Shown here one piece after another: positions 35,785 through 45,100 of a DNA stretch of 64,000 nt. Below the pieces are notes generated by a model. It was not told where the DNA came from. It did no database searches and saw nothing but the letters and a program-made list of their open reading frames with translations. Each line of letters begins with the position of its first letter. Within the stretch, counting starts at the first letter, position 1. The position numbers were made by a program, and so were the translations under genes. Origin of the DNA: an uncultured Eubacteriales bacterium (GTDB lineage Bacteria > Bacillota > Clostridia > Saccharofermentanales > Saccharofermentanaceae); NCBI GenBank assembly GCA_900314745.1, contig OMWK01000003.1:1-64000 (forward strand), written 5' to 3'.

Positions 35785-37913
35785 GACTCTTCCTTAAGTT
35801 TGGAATAGATAGACTGTACCAGAATCAGTTTCAGAACACCGTCGAAGGAAGTGTCAGCATAGAACTGTCTGCTTAAAAGATCATAACCGTTATCAAAGAT
35901 ATCCATAAATAAACCAGAGAAATCCACAGTCTCCATATGCTTATTCAAAGATGGCTTATATTCTATGATCTGATATCTGAAGTCATCCGACAACTCATAA
36001 GTAAACTCTGCCCCGGCGTCATGAAGGACAACCAAGAATCTGTTCATGTCAATCTGAGTGTTGAGCATAGCTCTCACTCCTACAGAGCCTGTTTTCTCAT
36101 CATCAATGAAATAATGAAGGATAACATCCGCAAAATCCTTCTGAGGATAAATATACTTATTTGCGTCTTCGTATCTGGATCTTATCTGACGGAGTATTTC
36201 TTCCCTACTATACCCTCTGGAATCCGCATCTCTATTGGTCTTCCACATAACACGGAGATCTTCTTCAGCCTCAGTATAGATCTTCAAATCTACAATACTT
36301 CGAAGTTGAGGCAGATAGAAGATATGCAGTCCTCCGATAGATATAAATCTGCAGGGACGGTAGGTATGTTTTTGGGTAAACTGGCCAGTATGGTGATCAT
36401 AATCTACTCTCTTGACCGATTCACCGTTTTTAAGACTTCGAATATCCATCGCCTGTCTGTACAGATAATTCGCCTGAGGATTAAGATGAGTATAATTTTT
36501 CCAGTTACTGTCTCCCCGCTCCCACTTATGGTCTCCGTCTCCTTCTATCTGAAGCAGATTATTAGGGCTGAACATGCTGCTAATGTGCTGAAGCAGTGTG
36601 CTCTTTCCCGTTCCACTATCTCCACAGATACCGATAACAAATGCGGAATCATGGAAACGGTATAGCCCGTTTCCGGCAATACAGAACTTGTGCATCAGAA
36701 AAATCATGTACACCATCACCGCGCTTAGCATTGTAAAAGATATATTTCTGAACAGTTCCGAATCACTCTTAAGGAAGCTGCAATCCGTTGTGAGATAGTA
36801 CAGATCGACAGAACCGTCAGACGCACTGTGAAAGAACACGAAAAACACCAAATAGAAAAGGTTCAGGGCAAAATAACAAAGATATGCATGACGATATCCG
36901 TTAGACCTGATCACAAAATCGGCAATAAACAGTAACACCCACATATACCATCCCGGCATTGGGACACACAATACGAGAAAGATAGAAAAGGTGAGGCCGC
37001 CTAGACCGAATAGGAGTTCATTGTTAATGAAATTAAGATTCATCACATAAAGGTAAAGCAGCAGGATGGCGCCTATAGATACGTAGAATCTCAAACTGCC
37101 AAATGACAGGAACAAAGAGAACACAGTTGACTGTGCTGTATTGAATACAACTCCATCAAGAAAGCCGGCTCCATAGAACGGCAGTAATCCAACAACCGTA
37201 AGCGCTGTCACCAGAGTCAAATAAACTGCTGCTCTGCTAAATCCTCTCTGTTTATACAGATACAGAACTATCAGCGGCACAACTACCGCTACATGAAATT
37301 TCGATAATAAGGCAAGTGCAAGAAACAGAACAGAGAGGTAATAATGCTTCTTCGACTGATCAATTGTAAGATATAAGAAAGACAGGAACAAAAAGGTCAT
37401 CGGAACTATGTCAAGCTGACCATGCATATAAGTCGCATACAAGGTAATCGGTGACATGAAGTACAGAACCAAGACTCTGAGTTTCTTTTCAGGAAAAGTC
37501 CGACAAAGCTGAATGAAGACAATAAGATCCATAACCAGCAAGGGAAGTTTAAATAGTATGTTATGCCAAAATAATGGAATCCCGCTCAGTAAAAGACACA
37601 GAGTTTCACTGACGGACATTACAAACAGCATTACAGGAGGATATGGGAAATCATAACTCAAACCTTGCTGATAAAACCACTCGTACGGATTCTTCAGTCC
37701 ATTGGTAAGGAAAGTCTGAACAAAAGGTTCAAACATCCGATTCTGATAATCGGATGAAAAAGCGCCGGCCATGACGAGCTTTACAAGCACCGCAAAAACG
37801 ATAAGTACATAAAGTACTCTCGTCTTATGCAAAGCCTCATAGATATTTTGGTAAAAACGCTTTGCTGTGTGTAAACCCATTCCAATAGGCAATTGTGTTC
37901 TCGTATCGCTCAT
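35781..37913 (-). CDS. Fusion: GT-C-like membrane glycosyltransferase with uridine-kinase-like domain
   Basis: 710 residues in two parts. Residues about 30-410 form a polytopic membrane domain with SSDYQNRMFEPF after the first segment and YMHGQLDIVPM in a loop, motifs of GT-C mannosyl/glucosyltransferases that use lipid-linked sugars. Residues about 424-650 form a soluble P-loop domain with VIGICGDSGTGKSTL (Walker A 431-439), HLNPQANYLYRQAMD and a basic RVMWKTNRDADSRGYSREE stretch, as in the phosphoribulokinase/uridine kinase family. A kinase fused behind a GT-C domain is not an arrangement I know. The start at 37913 overlaps the nucleotidyltransferase by 77 nt; later starts at 37880 or within the first 30 codons are possible. 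Confidence 0.75.
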   Translation of the reverse strand: MSDTRTQLPIGMGLHTAKRFYQNIYEALHKTRVLYVLIVFAVLVKLVMAGAFSSDYQNRMFEPFVQTFLTNGLKNPYEWFYQQGLSYDFPYPPVMLFVMSVSETLCLLLSGIPLFWHNILFKLPLLVMDLIVFIQLCRTFPEKKLRVLVLYFMSPITLYATYMHGQLDIVPMTFLFLSFLYLTIDQSKKHYYLSVLFLALALLSKFHVAVVVPLIVLYLYKQRGFSRAAVYLTLVTALTVVGLLPFYGAGFLDGVVFNTAQSTVFSLFLSFGSLRFYVSIGAILLLYLYVMNLNFINNELLFGLGGLTFSIFLVLCVPMPGWYMWVLLFIADFVIRSNGYRHAYLCYFALNLFYLVFFVFFHSASDGSVDLYYLTTDCSFLKSDSELFRNISFTMLSAVMVYMIFLMHKFCIAGNGLYRFHDSAFVIGICGDSGTGKSTLLQHISSMFSPNNLLQIEGDGDHKWERGDSNWKNYTHLNPQANYLYRQAMDIRSLKNGESVKRVDYDHHTGQFTQKHTYRPCRFISIGGLHIFYLPQLRSIVDLKIYTEAEEDLRVMWKTNRDADSRGYSREEILRQIRSRYEDANKYIYPQKDFADVILHYFIDDEKTGSVGVRAMLNTQIDMNRFLVVLHDAGAEFTYELSDDFRYQIIEYKPSLNKHMETVDFSGLFMDIFDNGYDLLSRQFYADTSFDGVLKLILVQSIYSKLKEES

Positions 37914-38649
37914 AATCTGCCGGGGTCCCCCATCCTATATATCGGTCAATCTCAAATACCTTTGTATTCAATCCCGCTTTAACACAATAATCAATCACTT
38001 TGTCTACATAAAACTCATTATTAACACGATCATTTGCTTCTATCATCTCTTCTGCACATCTAACAAAGTCACACCCACGCCTGAACCAGAAAGAAGCAAC
38101 TACTGCATGGTCGTTCAGAGGGTTATCGGATATTGGTTTCTTAACAGATACACCTGTTACCGTATCACTGTCCTCCTCTGTACGCACCCAACCGTATGCA
38201 TTGGGATTGACTAATACCGAATCGTCATGTCTGTAAGTAAACACCAGAACATCAGAGTCCGAACAGGCAGCGTCAAATCTTTCTTTGTCCCAAACCATGC
38301 CATTATCGCATCCTGCAATAAACAACGGATCATTGTTATTGATCATGTCTTTGGCCAGAAGGCAGGTACAAGCCTGACCTTCAGTAAGGTAGCCTACTCC
38401 AATAATCTCAGCATCCGGATAGTATTTCAACAGTTCGGGGCGAATATCGCATACATAATCCGTACGTATGATAAAGATCCGCTTATCAGCAGTCCCTGTA
38501 CTTTCGGGAACATCATGCATAGCACACACTACCATAGGGTAGCGTTTCCCATCTCGACGTTCCGTTGTGAGGATCAGAGGTTTCAATTGAGGATATCCGG
38601 CATCTGCGAACCTTTTACCCGCTCCTGCCATTGGCATAAGAATATTCAT
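37837..38649 (-). CDS. Sugar-phosphate nucleotidyltransferase-like protein
   Basis: 270 residues with the NTP-transferase N-terminus MNILMPMAGAGKRFADAGYP, then LKPLI, a metal-binding FIAGCDNGMVW and a C-terminal IGWGTPADYERYE. It should activate a sugar or polyol phosphate with a nucleotide. It is a paralogue of the gene just upstream and probably arose by duplication with divergence. Its ATG overlaps that gene's stop by four bases, with AGGAGA upstream. The nucleotide and sugar are unknown. Confidence 0.85.
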   Translation of the reverse strand: MNILMPMAGAGKRFADAGYPQLKPLILTTERRDGKRYPMVVCAMHDVPESTGTADKRIFIIRTDYVCDIRPELLKYYPDAEIIGVGYLTEGQACTCLLAKDMINNNDPLFIAGCDNGMVWDKERFDAACSDSDVLVFTYRHDDSVLVNPNAYGWVRTEEDSDTVTGVSVKKPISDNPLNDHAVVASFWFRRGCDFVRCAEEMIEANDRVNNEFYVDKVIDYCVKAGLNTKVFEIDRYIGWGTPADYERYENTIAYWNGFTHSKAFLPKYL

Positions 38650-39425
38650 TGATCATATCTCCTGGTATATTCAGTCCAAAACAAATAATCTTTAAGATCT
38701 TCAGGGGTACCCCATTGACAGAAGTATCGTAATACAACAGGACACCAGACCTTAAGTCCATCCTGAACCATAAACTGATACGGCAAACTTGCATAATGCT
38801 CGCCGTTTAAAGCCAATCCGTCATCGATCTGTCTTTTGAAATAAGTCTTTAGGATCTCACCGGTTCTAAAATAATAAACTCCGGGAGAATGTCTCGACTT
38901 AGTCTTGTCCGACTCAAATGAATACTTCTCCCTTATCTCGATAAGGTTATCCTGTTCATCAGTAAGGCATGATGCATACAGATTCTTAATCGGTATAAGA
39001 TTAGGATGAAATCCGCTATAACATGGAACCGCACCGTCACACCCCCGCCCTAATGCGGCCTTACAAAACGAATCATAATCCCAATCCTGATAGAAATCAC
39101 AATAATTTACTATACATGGCTCATCGTTCTTTATCCTGTCAGAGGCCCTTAACACATCATATACAGGGCCTTTCTTCACCCAGTCTCCAAGTGCGACTAT
39201 CTGCCCTTCAGGGGCAATACGGCGAAGCGTCGCTTCAAGATCAGGTATCGTGTTCAGATGCTCCTCCCGGCAAATGAACGTAAAATTGTTCTCCCCAGGA
39301 TACATGCCTCTTACTATCCATTCTATAATGGGCATACCCTGAACACGGATCAGAGGCTTGAGGACCTTATAACCGGCAGCAACAAAACGCGATCCATAAC
39401 CTGTCATTGGAATGATAATATTCAA
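38646..39425 (-). CDS. Sugar-phosphate nucleotidyltransferase-like protein (second copy)
   Basis: 259 residues with MNIIIPMTGYGSRFVAAGYK, LKPLIRVQG and a metal site IVNYCDFYQDWD; the C-terminus has CQWGTPEDLKDY. The first metal-binding motif differs from the paralogue (CDFYQDW against CDNGMVW), so substrates may differ. The start is TTG at 39425 with GAGAGGTGATAG upstream, overlapping the membrane protein stop as TTGA. Confidence 0.82.
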   Translation of the reverse strand: MNIIIPMTGYGSRFVAAGYKVLKPLIRVQGMPIIEWIVRGMYPGENNFTFICREEHLNTIPDLEATLRRIAPEGQIVALGDWVKKGPVYDVLRASDRIKNDEPCIVNYCDFYQDWDYDSFCKAALGRGCDGAVPCYSGFHPNLIPIKNLYASCLTDEQDNLIEIREKYSFESDKTKSRHSPGVYYFRTGEILKTYFKRQIDDGLALNGEHYASLPYQFMVQDGLKVWCPVVLRYFCQWGTPEDLKDYLFWTEYTRRYDQ

Positions 39426-41599
39426 TTACTATCACCTCTCTTTATCGATGATATCCGCACCATGAAGATAATAATGGCAGCAGTAAGTACTATTTCAAAT
39501 CCAAATGCAACAGTACAAACAGGATCCTTATAGGTCAGATATACTGTACCTCTTTGTCCATCAGGAGATATTATTATCGTATTACCGGCATCATTCTCCT
39601 TCGTCTCCAGTGAATACGTTCCATCTTCATTGACTACATATGCATAAAGAGCAGGATCGTATATGAATGAGAGCGTATATTCATCAGCTCCTGTAGACTG
39701 AAAGGATAACTTGTCCATTCTCTCTGACAGAAGTGGAATGGCATTCTCCCCATCTGTACAGAGACTATCGATACCACCAAGAACTATCACATCAAACTTA
39801 TCATCGGCAGGAATGACATCTTCAACTGTTATCGAAGGCAACGAGTTGAATGCTTCCAGTAACTCTGGAGTCCTGTAACTCGGAGTCCCATCCTCCGACA
39901 AATAGTCAATCCTTTGAACAAAGATATAGCGAACTGCATTCTGACGAAGCTGCATTTCCAATTCTTCAGGATACCTATCTGCGTTGTTAATGAAATAATT
40001 GTTATTCCCGATATTCATACGTCTGGTATAAGAATCCAAAGGTGAATAAATCAATGAAAAACTTTCAAGACAATCAGTACTTGCCGGAATCTCATAAGCA
40101 CTAAGGGAATAAACCCCCATAGTAGTAGAGAAATTACGAGTGAAACCATTCCAATAGTGGAAAGGCTCTACTGATTTAGAATATGAGGCATAACGGTATA
40201 ATGAAGTATCCCAGTTTATCCTTGAGATTGTTTCTTGGCCATATGAATATTCCTCTTCGACAGTAAGATATTCAGTGTCACGAAAAATACCCGTCACTAC
40301 CTGAACAACAAAGTAATTGTTTATCAAACCTAAAACTATAAACAGGCTGCCTACAGCGATGGCAGCTTTATATAGTTTTGTAGGGAAACTAGGAACGAAC
40401 AATACAGTCATTACAGCCAAAAGCGGTTCAACTACAAATATGACTTTGAAAAGGAATCTGAATTTACCAATCACCGGAAGTTTGGATAACAAGATCGCGA
40501 TTATCCCGCCCGAAGAAAATGATATGAAGAAAAGCAGACAAATAACCATCCCCACCATCAGCTGACTATTGGGTGTATTGCAAACAGATTTATACCAACC
40601 CTTAACGTCTATCTTTCTATAGTCTTTACGTAGGAAATATACGATCATTCCGATAATAGTTACCAGCCAAAATGCAGCAAAGAAACCATTGAACAACCAC
40701 GTATAGTCCGTTCTTCCAATTAGGGAACTGATGAAATGAAGATGCAACACATCAAATGTTTCAAAAATACCCATAGGCATTAATGCACCTAATGATAATT
40801 CAAAAACAGGTATCTCTGATGACAAAAACTGATTACTGCCAAACGATTCAGAAGAACGCATCAACAGCAGAAAGAACGGAGAAGAAAGAATCAAACCAAT
40901 TACACCGTTTGAAATCAATACTTTTATCATTCTGTAGTTACGAAAAACAACAAATGATAAACACAAAATGCCATATAACATATAGTGATAACAAGTATAT
41001 TGAACATTCCCGAATAGAATTTCAAAAGCCAATACTAATCCACATCCAAAATACTCAGATTTGGTTCCCCTTAACTTTATAAACACATACAGCAAGAGCG
41101 GGATAAAAAACTGATTGTTGAATGCATAATACCAATAACAAACACTGAAAAATGAAGATATTACTGAATATGCAAGTGTGAAAATAGCACACTCGCGGAT
41201 ACTACGTTTCAATTCATAGCACAACCAAAAGAAAACTGTATTTCCCATACCAAACAACAGAGCCAGATATACAGTTATTGTATTGATTGAACTTGAGATG
41301 GAATGGGATAACAAATAAGAAACCAGCATTAGAGGATTCATAATGCTGTAATATCCGGGATTAGCTATCGAAAAGCCTTTCAGCTGAAAGAAATCATAGA
41401 TTGGCATATGACCTGTGTGAAAAAAATCACTATATGCCCGTTCAATAACAGGGAACCACTGAGTACGATTGTCATCGATAAGGAATGCTTCAGGATCAAA
41501 ATGCCCCCAAATACCGATGAGCAGTAAAGAGACGCACATAACGCTTATTGAATAAAGCCACTTTTTCCATCTCTGCAATTCAATATCACAATTATTCAC
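39422..41599 (-). CDS. Large polytopic membrane protein, YfhO/GT-C-like
   Basis: 725 residues. It has about 12 membrane segments in the first 430 residues, a large extracytoplasmic domain (about 440-690) and a last segment at about 700-716. The first loop has LIDDNRTQWFPVIERAY, then MPIYDFFQLKGFSI, like YfhO and related GT-C proteins that glycosylate wall polymers. The start appears to be GTG at 41599, with GAGGTG about ten bases upstream. It is the first gene of the glycan operon. The sequence is AT-rich relative to its neighbours. Confidence 0.7.
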   Translation of the reverse strand: MNNCDIELQRWKKWLYSISVMCVSLLLIGIWGHFDPEAFLIDDNRTQWFPVIERAYSDFFHTGHMPIYDFFQLKGFSIANPGYYSIMNPLMLVSYLLSHSISSSINTITVYLALLFGMGNTVFFWLCYELKRSIRECAIFTLAYSVISSFFSVCYWYYAFNNQFFIPLLLYVFIKLRGTKSEYFGCGLVLAFEILFGNVQYTCYHYMLYGILCLSFVVFRNYRMIKVLISNGVIGLILSSPFFLLLMRSSESFGSNQFLSSEIPVFELSLGALMPMGIFETFDVLHLHFISSLIGRTDYTWLFNGFFAAFWLVTIIGMIVYFLRKDYRKIDVKGWYKSVCNTPNSQLMVGMVICLLFFISFSSGGIIAILLSKLPVIGKFRFLFKVIFVVEPLLAVMTVLFVPSFPTKLYKAAIAVGSLFIVLGLINNYFVVQVVTGIFRDTEYLTVEEEYSYGQETISRINWDTSLYRYASYSKSVEPFHYWNGFTRNFSTTMGVYSLSAYEIPASTDCLESFSLIYSPLDSYTRRMNIGNNNYFINNADRYPEELEMQLRQNAVRYIFVQRIDYLSEDGTPSYRTPELLEAFNSLPSITVEDVIPADDKFDVIVLGGIDSLCTDGENAIPLLSERMDKLSFQSTGADEYTLSFIYDPALYAYVVNEDGTYSLETKENDAGNTIIISPDGQRGTVYLTYKDPVCTVAFGFEIVLTAAIIIFMVRISSIKRGDSN

Positions 41600-41616
41600 T
41601 GCGCGTCACACCTCAG

Positions 41617-41645
41617 TGGATATTATAATACACACAAGCTATAAT
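41617..41645 (+). promoter_or_regulatory. Promoter placing the transcription start at the tadA start codon
   Basis: TGGATA (41617-41622), 17 bases, then a perfect TATAAT (41640-41645). The start codon of tadA begins six bases later, which is where transcription normally starts. A second TATAAT at 41624-41629 has no matching -35 box. Confidence 0.6.
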
Positions 41646-41651
41646 CGCATC

Positions 41652-42128
41652 ATGGAAGATATTCACAACAAGTTCATGAAGGCCGCGCTCAAAGAAGCGC
41701 AGAAAGCTTACGAGAAGAAGGAATGTCCCATCGGATGCGTTATCGTCAAAGACGGCAAGGTGTTCGTTAGGGCACACAACCTTAAACTCACTAAGTCAAA
41801 TGCACTGATGCACGCAGAAGTAATTGCTATCGACAAAGCGTGCAAGAAGCTCGGCGACTGGCGACTTAATGATATGGATATGTATGTAACGCTCGAACCT
41901 TGTACGATGTGTTCGGGTGCAATCGTTCAGTCGAGAATCCGCAAGGTCTACTTCGGAGCATACGAACCCAAGTCAGGAGCGGTATGCTCATGTAACGATA
42001 TCTTCAATGTCGAGCACGGCCATAACCACAAGGTCGAGTTCGAAGGCGGAGTCATGGAAGAAGAATGTAGCGAATTGATGCTCAAATTCTTCCAGGAGAT
42101 GAGAGAAAGAAACCGCCGCAATAAATAA
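41652..42128 (+). CDS. tadA: tRNA-specific adenosine deaminase
   Basis: Converts A34 to inosine in tRNA-Arg. Zinc and catalytic residues are His54 and Glu56 (MHAEVIAI) and Cys84 and Cys87 (LEPCTMCSG). About 158 residues from the ATG at 41652. The frame opens with a GTG at 41616, but the family N-terminus begins at the ATG (MEDIHNKFMKAAL). No Shine-Dalgarno is present before the ATG, and the promoter lies so close that the message may be leaderless. It is convergent with addA. Confidence 0.93.
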   Translation: MEDIHNKFMKAALKEAQKAYEKKECPIGCVIVKDGKVFVRAHNLKLTKSNALMHAEVIAIDKACKKLGDWRLNDMDMYVTLEPCTMCSGAIVQSRIRKVYFGAYEPKSGAVCSCNDIFNVEHGHNHKVEFEGGVMEEECSELMLKFFQEMRERNRRNK

Positions 42129-42133
42129 GACTC

Positions 42134-45100
42134 TTAGACCTCTATAACCATATACTTCCTCATTAGATATATATATCGTCCTTTAACATGTATTCCGGAC
42201 GCCTCGACCGCGGCCGCATACAATTCAAGCTGAGCACCATGGCGCTTCCTTATCACATCCGTTATCTCAGCTTTATCATCAACATTAAGATAGTCTGTCT
42301 TATAGTCGATGATCACAGCCTTACCATCATCATCTATATACATCGCATCGATAGCGCCCTGCACCAACTCATAATCATTGCGTTCGGGGTTGATCCTGAT
42401 CGCACATTCGATCTGCCGTTCACGTTCAGCGAGCCCTTTACTGTCAGCTTTTATAAACGCCTGTCCAATGTCACTCTTAGTAAATATATCTATACTCTTC
42501 TCGAATCTGCCGACTGCAGCTCTCTCAGCTGATGACAGTATTCCTTCCTGCTCCAAAGCATCGAGTTCATCGCTTGCAGATGAAGTAAAGTCAATAAATC
42601 TCATAGCCTTATGCACTGCACTACCAAGAGAAGAGCCTGACAGCCCACCCTTATCACCGATATATGTATCAACATCAGGAACATAGAAATTTATTCCGAG
42701 GTTATGTTCAGATTCCGATGCATCATCAGCAATAAACATAGCCTCTTCCTGTTTCTTCATCATAGAAACAGATGTCTTGGCAGGCGCATTCATCGAATCC
42801 TTATATCTGTACTCTACGAAGTTCGGATCGTCGCTCTTATCATCGGTAAGACCATATACGGGAAGATCAGGACTGACATCAATCGCAGGTTTGACATCAG
42901 AAGCACCGGAAGAATCAGTAGTTCCCGTTATCACCTCAGCATCTATACCCGCTTTCACATCCTCAATAGACTTAACACTCACCTTAACCTTATCAAACTC
43001 AGATATATATTTGAGATCAAATTCATGCAGACCGCATGCTTTACGAAGGTCATCTGAATCCGGAGCGCATCTCATACGAAGAAGAGCACTGAGCATAAGT
43101 TCTTCAATTCCCTTGCACTTAAGGTAGTAATCGCGTGAAAGATACTTATCCTCATACTTAAGAGACTCAAACAGACGATCTCTTCGGTTATCGTCATCAA
43201 GGTCAACCAGACCAATAAAACACATCTTCTCTTCAGCTCTTGTCAGCGCGACATATAAAAGCCTCATATTCTCAGCAAGAGTCTCAAGTGAATACGCCTC
43301 CTTGATAAGTCCATCCTCAAGGGATTCCTTAGAATGTTTTATATCATCAAGGTAATCACTCACGAAGAACTTGGGACCGTCATTATGATCAGCAAACAAC
43401 GAGCTGCCAGGCTTAAATACAACAAAAGGACTGACATCGCGGCTATTGCCCTTCGAATCAACATCGGCAACAATGACACATTTCTTCTCCAGTCCCTTAC
43501 TCTTGTGATAGCTCATACAACGGACGAGATCTTCTCCTCCGAAGTCATTCTCAAAAGCTGCATTGTCCTTGAGTTTAGTCTGCATCTGCTCAATTACTGA
43601 AGCAATCTCCGTAAGCTCACATCCCCTGCTTAAGAAGATGCTGCTTAACCAATCCTTGAAGATAACAAGATTATCAAGCTCACCCGGATCTTCATTCTTC
43701 ACCGTGGCTTTGATTCCTGTCATATCATATACCATCTCAAGAAGGTCATTGACATCACAGATAACGCTTCGTGACCGCATATCATCAACCGCATTCATCA
43801 GGACAATACACTTATCCCTGACTGCCTCATCAGTACCATTCTCAATATAGTACTTAACCTTCGTAATAAGGTTCATCTTAAGATAATCTGATGGCGCAGA
43901 AGAAACGATCTCTGCAATCTCGTCCAACTTGAAATTCGAGAAGCGGTAAGGAGACAGCATGACACCCGTAAGGAACTCATCTCTGTATGTATTTGCCAGA
44001 AGCATAATGAGGTTACAGATACCGGCAATAACAACATCCTTGAACAGCGCAGTCTTATCACCACATCTTGAAGGGACGCCATTGTTCTTAAGTTCACCTG
44101 CTATCTTCTGCGCTATATCATTAGTACGTGAAAGAACATATATGTCACTGTATTTATATCCCTCAGCAAGGTAAGAATTGACTCGGTTCTTTACCTCATG
44201 AACAATCAGATCCAATCCAATAATATTCTCGGTAACAGCATCTTCACCAGAACCATCTGATTCCGCTTCAACAGGCATCTCATTCTTATTCTTGTTTGCG
44301 TTGATAAAAATAACTTCAGGGATGCAGCCGTCTTTAGCTTCTTTAGATTTATTCAGCTTATGATTACCGCCATCATAATCTATCTCGGATGCGCCGCCGT
44401 TCATAAGCTGGGAGAATATCTCGTTAACAAAATCCAATATCTGTGGAGTGCTTCTAAAGTTGCAGTGCAATTCCATGAGTTTACCCTCATCCGGATTACT
44501 ACTGTACTTCTCAGCTTTATTGATAAACATTGCAGGATTAGCATTTCTGAACTTGAATATGCTCTGCTTCACATCACCTACACAGAACACATTGTTGTCT
44601 GATATCTGAGCAATGATCTCATCCTGAAGCGATGTATTATCCTGATACTCATCAATATATATTTCCTTAAATCTGCTCTTGTAGAGACTGCGGGCTTTCC
44701 CGCTCTTAAGAACCTGAAGGCACATATGCTCCTGATCGGAGAAATCAATGCCCCTTAACGCCTTCTTCAACTTGGCATATCTCAAATCCAAGTCCTTAAG
44801 AAGTCTGACAAATGCCCTCGAACACGAAGTCCTTCTCATCTGCATCTTAAGGATGTCGGATTCACTACACTCTAAGAATAATTCAAATACGTCATTAAAC
44901 GCATAGGGCATCGCCGACTCTGAGAAACCCCAGGGACTATTCTTCGGACATTCTGTATCCCCATTCAACTTATGATACTTAAGATTCATTACGCATATAC
45001 GTGCTATAGGTCCAAACGCCTTAAGGAAAGCTTCGTTCTTATTCTCCTTCGAGATATAAAGTCTCATATATTCCTTCGGCGATGGATTATCATATATTCC

